From Candidatus Marinamargulisbacteria bacterium SCGC AAA071-K20 (GTDB lineage Bacteria > Margulisbacteria > Marinamargulisbacteria > GCA-2716485 > AAA071-K20): a DNA stretch of 14,423 bases. The notes under the pieces were generated by a model, which saw only the letters and a program-made list of their open reading frames with translations, was not told the origin of the DNA and did not search any database. Location of the stretch: NCBI GenBank assembly GCA_003265975.1, contig QFBU01000034.1:1-14423 (forward strand), written 5' to 3'. Below are positions 6,774-13,770 of this stretch, one piece after another (positions within the stretch are counted from its first letter, which is position 1; every line of letters starts with the position of its first letter). Made by a program: the position numbers and the translations under genes.

Positions 6774-7577
6774 CTAAGTGGCTATGATAGCCATTTTTAT
6801 TTTGGACTCTCCATCAAGGCGACTAGTAATTGTTGCGCGCAATTATAAGATTGGATCCAGTCCTTCTCGAGACCACCGCATGTGTTGCTGCTGCTTGCAT
6901 CGTTGATTAATCAAGCTTTCAACAGTGGATTCAGCTAAATTACTAGTAAATATCTTTCCATCATTTTTACGTTGTCGATAGTCTATAATTTTATTTTCAT
7001 TGTTGGAAATATAGTTTCTAAATTTTATACGTAATCATTTGGCTTTAAATTTCTCAGGAAGTGAGATATTTTGTATTTTCATGGTAATGTGAAACCAATC
7101 TAATATACAGGTTATTTTCTTGCTTCAGGGTCTGAGAGATTCAATGATATTCCAGCAATTTTTAGCGCCATCACAAAGGGCATCAATATGTGTGTTTTGG
7201 CCTAAGTCTTGCTTTAATGCAGCAATAATAGTGGCCTGAATCATTTCTTTTTGCTCGTCATCTTTTACAGATGCCGCACAATTTTTACTGATCAAATAGT
7301 GTCGAGTATCTTTTTTATAAACAACAGCTGTCATCGCTTCCATGCTGCGTTTTCCATCTTCTTTGGTATTAACATGCCCACCATCAACTGCAACGATACG
7401 TTCTTTTTCCTCTGGAATAGTGAGGAGCTCTCTTTCTTCATTATTTATTTTTTTGAGCTTATTTCCAATTTCTTCTGATTGGTTTTGAACACGTCCGTGG
7501 TTATTGATTCGTCTATCTTTTGAAGACATTAACTCCAATATATATTCAGCAGCCCTAAATGTGAACTTAGATCCCAA
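6774..7577 (-). pseudogene. Dead DDE transposase, ISKra4-like
   Basis: One minus-strand frame keeps transposase text throughout but is cut by three stops: TGA at 7125-7127, TGA at 7035-7037 and TAA at 6843-6845. Readable blocks in order are RIVAVDGGHVNTKEDGKR with a probable catalytic Asp, CDGAKNCWNIIESL, CILDWFHI with the second Asp just after the first stop, and ENKIIDYRQRKNDGKIF followed by NLAESTVESLINQRC with the probable catalytic Glu, then MRWSREGLDPIL. The final TAG is at 6774-6776. The distance between LPEKFKAK and the next block is shorter than expected, so DNA is probably missing around 7035. The frame stays open upstream of 7577 without an obvious start. Family assignment is from remembered motifs and is tentative; that it is a transposase fossil is firm. 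Confidence 0.75.
6779..6793. repeat. Perfect palindrome next to a T-run
   Basis: TGGCTATGATAGCCA is a 7-bp inverted repeat around one base and is followed on the plus strand by TTTTTATTTT. It could act as a rho-independent terminator for plus-strand transcripts, or be part of the end of the dead transposon beside it. No plus-strand gene ends here. Confidence 0.4.
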
Positions 7578-7679
7578 TACAGATTGGATCTTTTGTAACT
7601 CACCAATCTGATTCGTTTTTAATATTATTCGGTATAGAGAACATGGTTTTCTTTAAAAACCCCTGTATAATTACACTTC

Positions 7680-9467
7680 CTAACACGAAGACACAAACTC
7701 AGAAATAGTCCTCATAAATTTCTCAGCATACAATTTAGCTTTACGAGGCCCTACCCCATTAATTTCCAAAAAGTCGTCTTGCGTCTGAGGACATGACTGT
7801 GACATTTCGATCAAGGATTTGTTATGAAAAATCATAAAGGAAGCCAACCCTTCTTCATCAGCAATTTCTTTTCTTAAGTCTTTCAATATCTCAAAAAGGT
7901 CTTCGTCATAAGGACCTAGGTCCGTTTTCACTGACTTGGATTTCTTTTCTTTAATTTCTGTTTTCTGCTCTTTTAATTTAACGCCAGATATATCTTTGAT
8001 GGGGTTGGCTTTTGGAGTCAGTTTCAACAATGGATATTCGCCATCTCCCACAAGTAAATAGCCCTGATTAATAAGTGCAAAAATAAAGCGTTGAACATCA
8101 ATGGCACTATGATCACTCAACAATCCATATGTACTTAATTTATCGTGTCCCCAATTACTAATCTGTTGTTTTTTAGATCCCACCAACACATCAGCCACAT
8201 AATTAATTCCAAATTTCTCTTCTACTCTATACACACAAGAAAGTATTTTCTGAGCAATAACCGTCCCATCAATAAAGGCCACTTCTTCCATACAATTATC
8301 ACAATTTCCACAAGCTTCTTTGACAAAGGTTTCGCCAAAATAACTAAGTAGCTCTATGCGTCTACAATTTGGGGTATCCATAAACGAGAGAATTAGTTCT
8401 AGCTTACGTTTTAAATGGAGACGAATATCGGTTTGCTTAATGTCTTGAATATGATGTTTATGCATAATAAGATCTTGGGGACCATATAAAGCAAGGCATT
8501 TGGCGGGTAAACCATCTCTACCCGCACGTCCAATTTCTTGGTAATAATGCTCCATATTTTTTGGCATATCATAATGAACCACGTATCTAACGTCTGGTTT
8601 GTTAATTCCCATGCCAAAAGCGATTGTTGCAACAATCACCTCTATTTTGTCGGTAAGAAATTGATGATGTGATTTAGTTCGAACTGTATCAGCTAAGCCT
8701 GCATGATACTTGGCCACTTTATATCCATTCTCTGCTAAAAAAGCCGCTAGTTTGTCTACTAATTTTCGAGTACTTGCGTACACAATCCCCACTTCGTTTC
8801 TATAATCTTTAAGAAAGCTAAGCAATTGTTTTCGACCATTCACACGTTGCTCAGTTTTGATGTACAAGTTAGGACGATCAAACGACCCAATCACCTGGTA
8901 ACAGTTAGGGATATCTAAAGAGTCCACAATATCTGTAATCACGTCTTTGGTTGCTGTTGCCGTTAAGGCCATCACTTTTTTGTCTGGAAACATCGACTTC
9001 AATTTACTTAATTGACGATAGTCAGGCCGAAACGAATGACCCCACTGAGAAATACAATGGGCTTCGTCGATCACAAAAAAGGAAATATTAGATTTTTTTA
9101 AGGTCTCCACAAAATCTGGGTCTGCTAAACGTTCGGGAGACACATACACTAGTTTATAGTGATCCATACGCTGCATGATTTGATATTGCTCACTGCCGGT
9201 AAGCGTACTATTTAAAACTGTGGCAGGAACTCCACACTTTTCGAGAGCTTGAACTTGGTCCTGCATAAGGGCTATTAAAGGAGACACGACTATAGCTGTT
9301 CCAGAGCTAACTACCGCTGGCAATTGGTAACACAAGGATTTACCCGACCCTGTAGGTAAAATAGCCACCACATCGTCGCCTGCCAGGCTGGCATTGATAA
9401 TTTCTTCTTGGTAAGGTCTAAAAGAATTGAACCCAAAATATTGTTTTAACGCGCTTTTTACATCCAT
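7680..9467 (-). CDS. recQ: ATP-dependent DNA helicase RecQ
   Basis: A 3'-to-5' DNA helicase of the RecQ family, used in recombinational repair and fork restart. Starting at ATG 9467 gives 595 residues; the frame stays open 12 codons further, but that extension precedes the predicted transcript start. Motifs: FGFNSFRPYQ at the N-terminus (motif 0), Walker A TGSGKS (39-44), DEAH (134-137), TATA of motif III (about 169-172), and QEIGRAGRDG (motif VI, near 310-319). The zinc-binding RQC part has Cys368, Cys386, Cys389 and Cys392, followed by a winged helix. A Lys/Glu-rich linker (about 495-515) leads to an HRDC domain (about 518-593). Length and domain order match full-size bacterial RecQ. It is divergent from secG, 50 bp apart. 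Confidence 0.97.
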   Translation of the reverse strand: MDVKSALKQYFGFNSFRPYQEEIINASLAGDDVVAILPTGSGKSLCYQLPAVVSSGTAIVVSPLIALMQDQVQALEKCGVPATVLNSTLTGSEQYQIMQRMDHYKLVYVSPERLADPDFVETLKKSNISFFVIDEAHCISQWGHSFRPDYRQLSKLKSMFPDKKVMALTATATKDVITDIVDSLDIPNCYQVIGSFDRPNLYIKTEQRVNGRKQLLSFLKDYRNEVGIVYASTRKLVDKLAAFLAENGYKVAKYHAGLADTVRTKSHHQFLTDKIEVIVATIAFGMGINKPDVRYVVHYDMPKNMEHYYQEIGRAGRDGLPAKCLALYGPQDLIMHKHHIQDIKQTDIRLHLKRKLELILSFMDTPNCRRIELLSYFGETFVKEACGNCDNCMEEVAFIDGTVIAQKILSCVYRVEEKFGINYVADVLVGSKKQQISNWGHDKLSTYGLLSDHSAIDVQRFIFALINQGYLLVGDGEYPLLKLTPKANPIKDISGVKLKEQKTEIKEKKSKSVKTDLGPYDEDLFEILKDLRKEIADEEGLASFMIFHNKSLIEMSQSCPQTQDDFLEINGVGPRKAKLYAEKFMRTISEFVSSC

Positions 9468-9476
9468 TGTATAAAA

Positions 9477-9482
9477 ATCATA
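9477..9482 (-). promoter_or_regulatory. recQ -10 element, predicted near-leaderless
   Basis: TATGAT on the minus strand ends 9 nt before the ATG at 9467, placing the transcript start near 9470 with a leader of about 3 nt. A -35 at 17 bp would be the weak TAGTGC at 9500-9505, overlapping the secG -10. Confidence 0.5.
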
Positions 9483-9503
9483 GCAAACAACCACAATTTG
9501 CAC

Positions 9504-9509
9504 TATAAT
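9504..9509 (+). promoter_or_regulatory. secG -10 element, predicted leaderless
   Basis: A consensus TATAAT ends 8 nt before the ATG at 9518, predicting a transcript start near 9516. A -35 at 17 bp would be the weak TAGCAA at 9481-9486, overlapping the recQ -10. There is no Shine-Dalgarno site. Confidence 0.6.
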
Positions 9510-9517
9510 GATTCCCT

Positions 9518-9736
9518 ATGAAAGTACTATTACTTGGAATTGAATTTTTAGTTTCCTCTATATTAATTATATCTATTCTCTTACATGCACCTAAAGGTGA
9601 AGGTATGGGAGCTATTGGCGGAAGTGCCAGACTATTTAATTCATCACAAGGCTTAGACGCAGGACTTTCACGATTCACTAAGATACTAGCCGCCATGTTT
9701 ATGGTTATTGCAATTATTCTCGGTGTTTTCTTTTAG
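9518..9736 (+). CDS. secG: Preprotein translocase subunit SecG
   Basis: The small auxiliary subunit of the SecYEG channel in the inner membrane, which aids SecA-driven export. The 72-residue product has the family layout: membrane segment one (about 4-22), a cytoplasmic loop with APKGEGMGAIGGSA (24-37), where the family has a KGxGxGxxxGGS signature, and membrane segment two (about 56-72). Length is normal for short SecG proteins. It is the first gene of a plus-strand run with the Omp85 gene, whose start lies inside its 3' end, so export channel and outer-membrane insertase are probably co-transcribed. Confidence 0.9.
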   Translation: MKVLLLGIEFLVSSILIISILLHAPKGEGMGAIGGSARLFNSSQGLDAGLSRFTKILAAMFMVIAIILGVFF

Positions 9737-11528
9737 ATCCCCCTTAGTAGTAGTAGCGCTTTTTGTTTTTACTCTAACGCTCACAATACAAGCACAAATA
9801 AAACCGCTTACATTAGAAAGCTTTTCAAAACCTCTCATTCTTAAAACAAGTTCAGAAAACCAAACCGTAGAAAAGAAAAAAGACAATCGCCCTACAATAG
9901 TAGCTGTCGTAGTCACTGGAAACCACGCTATACTCGAGAAAAAGATCAGAACTATAATCACTCTTAAAAAAGGCGACAAACTTAACCCTTATAAAATTAA
10001 TAGAAACGTAAAAAACATCAAGTCGATAGGCTCATTTAAATCAGTAAGTTCTGACGTCGAAAAAAAGAATGGCAAGGCTACTGTAACGTTTATTGTAGAA
10101 GAATTCCCGATAGTATCCAAAATAAAATTTAGTGGGACATCAATAGTCTCACAAAACAGCTTACTAAGCACAATATCCTCTAAATCTAACAAGCCATACA
10201 ATTTGGCACAAACCAGAAAAGACATTAAATCTATCGAAAACTACTACCACAATAGGGGCTACTTTCAGGCTAAAGTATATAAAGTAACAAACCCTAACAA
10301 GAAGTCAAAAAATCTTACATTTCATGTTGCAGAAGGGATTGTTGACGAAATATTTATTACAGGAAACATTAAAACTCAGGACTATATAATCATCAGAGAA
10401 ATAGATATTAAGCCCGGAGACGTCATAAACGAACAGCAACTTAAGCAAAACATTCGACGCATATTTAACCTCAACTATTTCAATCAAATCAATCCAAAAT
10501 TTGTACCTGGATCTAAACCTCATACGTATAGACTAGAAATTGAAATAGTAGAAAAAGAAACCAACGGGTCCTTCACTGTTGGTGGTGGATACAGCCCTAA
10601 TTCTGGATTCAGCTTATTTTCAGATTTATATTGGGATAACATTTTTGGATCTGGCCAGCTTATTATGCTTAAAGGAAACTTTGCATTTGGAAACAGCAAG
10701 CTTTCAAACAGAAACAGTACATATCAATTTAAATATCATAATCCGTGGATGTGGGACGAACGTAAAAGTTTTACATTTAGAACCTGGTTAACAGACGGCA
10801 ATATCAGCTCTATCAATCCATTAGGTGGAAACTTAACCATTCAAGACGAAACCAGACGAGGATTTGACGTGGCTATTGGAATTCCACACACTTATGATTT
10901 TAGAACCTCGCACGCTGCAAAATATGAGTCTGTTTCTTTAAACGATTTGGGAAGATTCCATAGCATTTACAGTTATAAATTTGGGACAAGTTACGATACA
11001 AGAGACTTTAGAATGAATCCACGAGAAGGAATGTTTCATACTGCGTCTGTTGAGCAAACCTTGAAATTTAGACACAACTCCTTAATATTTACTCAATTCG
11101 AGCTAGGTCTTAAGAGATTTATTCCAACATTCAAAAAGCAAACCATTGCTCTTCGAACTGACTTAGGATACTTAACCAGCCCACAAATAAACGACACAGA
11201 GCTTTTCAATTCCGAATGGTATTACATTGGAGGAGGGTCAACAGTTAGGGGTTACGACGACTTATTTCCGTTTGCTTATGGAAATAAAAGAATCATTTCT
11301 TCAATTGAATATCGATTTTTATTCACCCCTACTTTTCAGTTAGTATTGTTTACTGACGCTGGGTCGTCATCATTAAATACAGATGTATTTCACCCGTCCA
11401 CTTGGAAAATTGGTAAAGGGGTCGGTATTAGACTAAACGTTCCACCAGTTGGACCTATTCGACTAGACCTTGGAATAGATGAAGAAGGCGTAAGTAGAGT
11501 CCATTTTAGTATGGGACATACTTTTTAA
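9723..11528 (+). CDS. BamA/Omp85-family outer membrane assembly protein
   Basis: An outer-membrane protein that inserts other beta-barrel proteins, or a close relative. The GTG at 9723 gives 601 residues with a clean signal peptide (hydrophobic 8-22, likely cut after TIQA at 24). A TTG at 9708 is possible. Three POTRA-like units follow at roughly 57-126, 129-203 and 205-279, each with the beta-alpha-alpha-beta-beta pattern and GN or GT after the first strand. The barrel begins near 281 (FTVGGGYS) and contains DLYWDNIFGSGQ, SYDTRDFRMNPREGMF, the GGGSTVRGYDD loop-6 motif (VRGY near 508-511) and a C-terminal Phe (HFSMGHTF) as in the barrel-sorting signal. Proteobacterial BamA has five POTRA domains; three is the cyanobacterial type. 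I therefore leave the symbol blank: TamA-like or BamA are both possible. It overlaps secG by 14 nt. Confidence 0.88.
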   Translation: MFSFRSPLVVVALFVFTLTLTIQAQIKPLTLESFSKPLILKTSSENQTVEKKKDNRPTIVAVVVTGNHAILEKKIRTIITLKKGDKLNPYKINRNVKNIKSIGSFKSVSSDVEKKNGKATVTFIVEEFPIVSKIKFSGTSIVSQNSLLSTISSKSNKPYNLAQTRKDIKSIENYYHNRGYFQAKVYKVTNPNKKSKNLTFHVAEGIVDEIFITGNIKTQDYIIIREIDIKPGDVINEQQLKQNIRRIFNLNYFNQINPKFVPGSKPHTYRLEIEIVEKETNGSFTVGGGYSPNSGFSLFSDLYWDNIFGSGQLIMLKGNFAFGNSKLSNRNSTYQFKYHNPWMWDERKSFTFRTWLTDGNISSINPLGGNLTIQDETRRGFDVAIGIPHTYDFRTSHAAKYESVSLNDLGRFHSIYSYKFGTSYDTRDFRMNPREGMFHTASVEQTLKFRHNSLIFTQFELGLKRFIPTFKKQTIALRTDLGYLTSPQINDTELFNSEWYYIGGGSTVRGYDDLFPFAYGNKRIISSIEYRFLFTPTFQLVLFTDAGSSSLNTDVFHPSTWKIGKGVGIRLNVPPVGPIRLDLGIDEEGVSRVHFSMGHTF

Positions 11529-11538
11529 AAATAGTAAC

Positions 11539-11545
11539 TAAGGAG
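11539..11545 (+). promoter_or_regulatory. Strong ribosome binding site of the DUF4404-like gene
   Basis: TAAGGAG lies 6 nt before the ATG at 11552. It shows that Shine-Dalgarno initiation is used inside operons, in contrast with the leaderless-looking first genes of this window. Confidence 0.75.
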
Positions 11546-11551
11546 CTTGTT

Positions 11552-11884
11552 ATGATAAACGAAACCATTAAAAAAATTGAGGATACCTTAAAGAAGGCAA
11601 AACATATTTCTGAAGAAAAAAGAAAAGAGTTAAATGAGCTTTTAAGTTCTTTAAAAAATGAAGTAAGTACCTTATCAGAAACTCAACCAGACGATGCTAA
11701 ATCTATAGTAGGATTTGCTGAAGTAGCAACACATGAAGCGCTACGTGATACTCAAAAAAACGACCTATTAAGCTTGGCTCAAAACGGACTAGACCAATCT
11801 GTCCAAGAATTTACAAGTAGCCATCCTAACCTGTCAGCTGTTGTAAAAACATTAACTAGAACACTCTCTAACTTAGGCGTTTAA
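11552..11884 (+). CDS. DUF4404-like small helical protein
   Basis: A 110-residue soluble protein without signal peptide or membrane segment. The N-terminal half is charged and helical (ETIKKIEDTLKKAKHISEE, then KRKELNELLSSLKNEV), with coiled-coil character. The C-terminal part HPNLSAVVKTLTRTLSNLGV matches the family's ending, HPxLxxxLxxxxxALxxxGI. The function of DUF4404 proteins is not known to me. The gene follows the Omp85 gene after 23 nt with a strong ribosome binding site, so it is probably the last gene of the secG-Omp85 transcript. I see no terminator hairpin after it. Confidence 0.6.
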   Translation: MINETIKKIEDTLKKAKHISEEKRKELNELLSSLKNEVSTLSETQPDDAKSIVGFAEVATHEALRDTQKNDLLSLAQNGLDQSVQEFTSSHPNLSAVVKTLTRTLSNLGV

Positions 11885-11940
11885 TTTCATTTTGTATGAA
11901 AAAAACTCATCTGTGAAAAACAATGAAGGGACTCTGTTAA

Positions 11941-13407
11941 ATCAAATTTAATAATTCTTACGCAAATTTACCACCGCTATTTTTTACTAAAACCACCCCT
12001 GCAAAAGTTAAGGATCCTAAAGTCATTCTTCTCAATTATTCTCTTGCAGAAGAGCTAGTAATTGATTCGGCATATTTAAAAGAGGATTCGGCTGCCAATA
12101 TTTTTTCTGGAAATAAACTTAGTGAGGATTCAGAACCTATCGCCATGGCCTATGCTGGTCATCAATTTGGACATTTTGTACCTGAGCTCGGAGACGGAAG
12201 AGCTACTTTATTAGGAGAACTTACGGATCAAAATGGTGTCCAAAAAGACATTCAACTCAAAGGGTCTGGGCTAACTCGCTATTCTAGAGGCGGAGATGGT
12301 CGGTCGTCTTTGGGCCCCGTTATTAGAGAGTATTTGGTGAGTGAGGCAATGAATAAACTACAAATACCAACGACTAGAGCCTTAGCCGCTGTCTCAACTG
12401 GCGAAACTGTATACAGAGAAATAGACTTACCCGGAGCTGTTTTAACGCGAGTAGCGCTAAGCCATGTACGTATAGGTACCTTCGAATATTTCTCTCATAG
12501 ACAAGACCTCAGCGCCGTTAAACAACTAGCCGACTATTGCATTGATCGCTTGTACCCCACCCTCAAAAATACTGATGCACCTTATTTAGGATTTTTAGAA
12601 TCGGTAATGGACCGGCAAATTAGACTTATTACAAAGTGGTTAAGTGTTGGGTTTATTCATGGAGTAATGAACACAGACAACTGCTCCATTTCAGGAGAAA
12701 CCATAGACTTTGGACCCTGCGCTTTTATGGAAAAATTTAATCCTAATCAAGTGTTTAGTGCCATAGATCAACAGGGGCGGTATGCCTATTCAAATCAAGC
12801 AAAGATATTATTATGGAATTTGATGCGCTTTGCAGAAACCCTTTTATTATTAATTGATAAAAACCAAGATAAAGCCGTTGAAAAAGCACAGTTAGTATTT
12901 GAAAGATATTGGGACACCTTTACCGAAGAATGGTCTAAAGTAATGCTAAAGAAAATGGGTATTACTTCGGTTAAAAAAGGAGACGATTCGTTAGTCCATG
13001 AATTCTTAGACGGAATGACATCCACACAGTCTGATTTCACATTAAGCTTTAGATACTTGAGCCATCAACTATCCAATACCCCATTTACTGAGTCTATTAA
13101 ACCACCACTATTTACAAGTGACTTCTTTAAAAATTGGGAACCAAAATGGAAGGCTAGATTAGCGCTTGAAAAAGGCAATCAAAAAAACAAAATAGAGTTA
13201 ATGAATAGTGTGAATCCTATAGTAATTCCGAGAAACCATTTAATTGAAAAAGCCATACAAGAAGCACAGACATCGGGAGACTATAGCTTTATGAAACAAT
13301 TAAATAAATGCTTTGAAACTCCCTTTGAATACACTCAAGACTCTCTTGAATTTATAAGCCCCGCTACAGATGAAAATGAAGTGACTCGCACTTTTTGTGG
13401 AACCTAA
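11941..13407 (+). CDS. selO: SelO (YdiU) protein adenylyltransferase, start codon lost or non-canonical
   Basis: SelO is a pseudokinase-fold enzyme that transfers AMP from ATP to Ser, Thr or Tyr of target proteins, linked to redox stress. Counting from 11941, the 488 residues match full family length: NNSYANLPPLFFTK at the start, AYAGHQFGHFVPELGDGRA (70-88), LKGSGLTRYSRGGDGRS (106-122, with the conserved Lys107), the conserved Glu135 in YLVSEAMNKL, HGVMNTDN (240-247), IDFGP (255-259), LMNSVNP, and the C-terminal FCGT with Cys where some relatives carry selenocysteine. The core is intact. The oddity is the beginning: homology starts right at 11941 but the codon before is TAA and no usual start codon lies between. 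The first in-frame ATG (12145) would remove 68 conserved residues. A GTG at 11913 in another frame would join if one base of the AAA at 11944-11946 were absent. Confidence 0.88.
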   Translation: MKFNNSYANLPPLFFTKTTPAKVKDPKVILLNYSLAEELVIDSAYLKEDSAANIFSGNKLSEDSEPIAMAYAGHQFGHFVPELGDGRATLLGELTDQNGVQKDIQLKGSGLTRYSRGGDGRSSLGPVIREYLVSEAMNKLQIPTTRALAAVSTGETVYREIDLPGAVLTRVALSHVRIGTFEYFSHRQDLSAVKQLADYCIDRLYPTLKNTDAPYLGFLESVMDRQIRLITKWLSVGFIHGVMNTDNCSISGETIDFGPCAFMEKFNPNQVFSAIDQQGRYAYSNQAKILLWNLMRFAETLLLLIDKNQDKAVEKAQLVFERYWDTFTEEWSKVMLKKMGITSVKKGDDSLVHEFLDGMTSTQSDFTLSFRYLSHQLSNTPFTESIKPPLFTSDFFKNWEPKWKARLALEKGNQKNKIELMNSVNPIVIPRNHLIEKAIQEAQTSGDYSFMKQLNKCFETPFEYTQDSLEFISPATDENEVTRTFCGT

Positions 13408-13410
13408 AAT

Positions 13411-13752
13411 ATGTTTGGATTAGGACCGTCACCATTTAGTGTTTTTTTTAATTTATGTGAATGAGCAGACTCTGTTGCCAAAATCTGCGGACCCACAGGA
13501 GAACATTTAGGATCTGGTGTATTAATAAGCATGGACTTAATGTTAGTCACTTTTCATACCATTTCTGGGAGATGCGCCAGTGCCACAAGCACATCAAAAC
13601 TTGAAGAAATTGTTAAGTCTGCAAGTGATAGAAGTAGCACTATTAAACCTTCTTCGGTTTGGGAATTTAGAAACGGAGCATTTACAGGATCTAAAACCGG
13701 GCCAAGTGTTCATGTCAAATATAGTGCAGGAAAAATAACTAGAAAAACATAA
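13411..13752 (+). pseudogene. Fossil of a trypsin-like serine peptidase
   Basis: A single frame runs from an ATG 3 nt after the selO stop to TAA at 13750, cut by TGA at 13462-13464. After that TGA the text ADSVAKICGPTG is followed by GSGVLISMDLMLVTFHTI, which resembles the start of V8/trypsin-like peptidases (GSGFLISxDLxLTNxHV), with the His of FHTI as the would-be catalytic residue. The rest (KLEEIVKSASDRSSTIKPSS and onward) has no recognisable catalytic Asp or Ser motif. An ATG at 13531 could begin a 73-residue protein, but it would split the conserved block. I read it as a truncated, decayed gene; a short novel protein remains possible. Confidence 0.4.
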
Positions 13753-13755
13753 TGG

Positions 13756-13761
13756 TATACT
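13756..13761 (+). promoter_or_regulatory. Candidate -10 element, predicted near-leaderless
   Basis: TATACT ends 9 nt before the ATG at 13771, placing the transcript start near 13768. No ribosome binding site (the gap reads TACTGTCCC) and no good -35 are seen. Confidence 0.45.
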
Positions 13762-13770
13762 TACTGTCCC

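Noticed and set aside
7645..7661. Inverted repeat GGTTTT/AAAACC just after the recQ stop as a terminator
   Set aside because: The stem is mostly A-T pairs and no T-run follows on the minus strand.
9468..9503. Twelve-residue N-terminal extension of RecQ
   Set aside because: It precedes the predicted transcript start and adds nothing to the conserved N-terminus, which begins at MDVKSALKQYFGF.
12145..13407. selO beginning at the ATG at 12145
   Set aside because: This would drop 68 upstream residues that match the family closely, including the NNSYANLP block.
13408..13449. T-run after selO as a rho-independent terminator
   Set aside because: Only a 3-5 bp stem with a large loop can be drawn before the T-run, so I do not call it.
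7035..13464. Recoding of TGA as a sense codon, suggested by in-frame TGA in the transposase and peptidase fossils
   Set aside because: The transposase frame also contains TAA, real genes such as sbtA end in TGA, and Trp is encoded by TGG in ligA and recQ. Decay explains the stops better.
13469..13486. ACTCTGTTGCCAAAATC, similar to an IS6 left end; also GACTCTGTTAAATC near 11930
   Set aside because: The first lies in readable peptidase-like coding text and the second matches only seven core bases; no target duplication or transposase sits beside either one.
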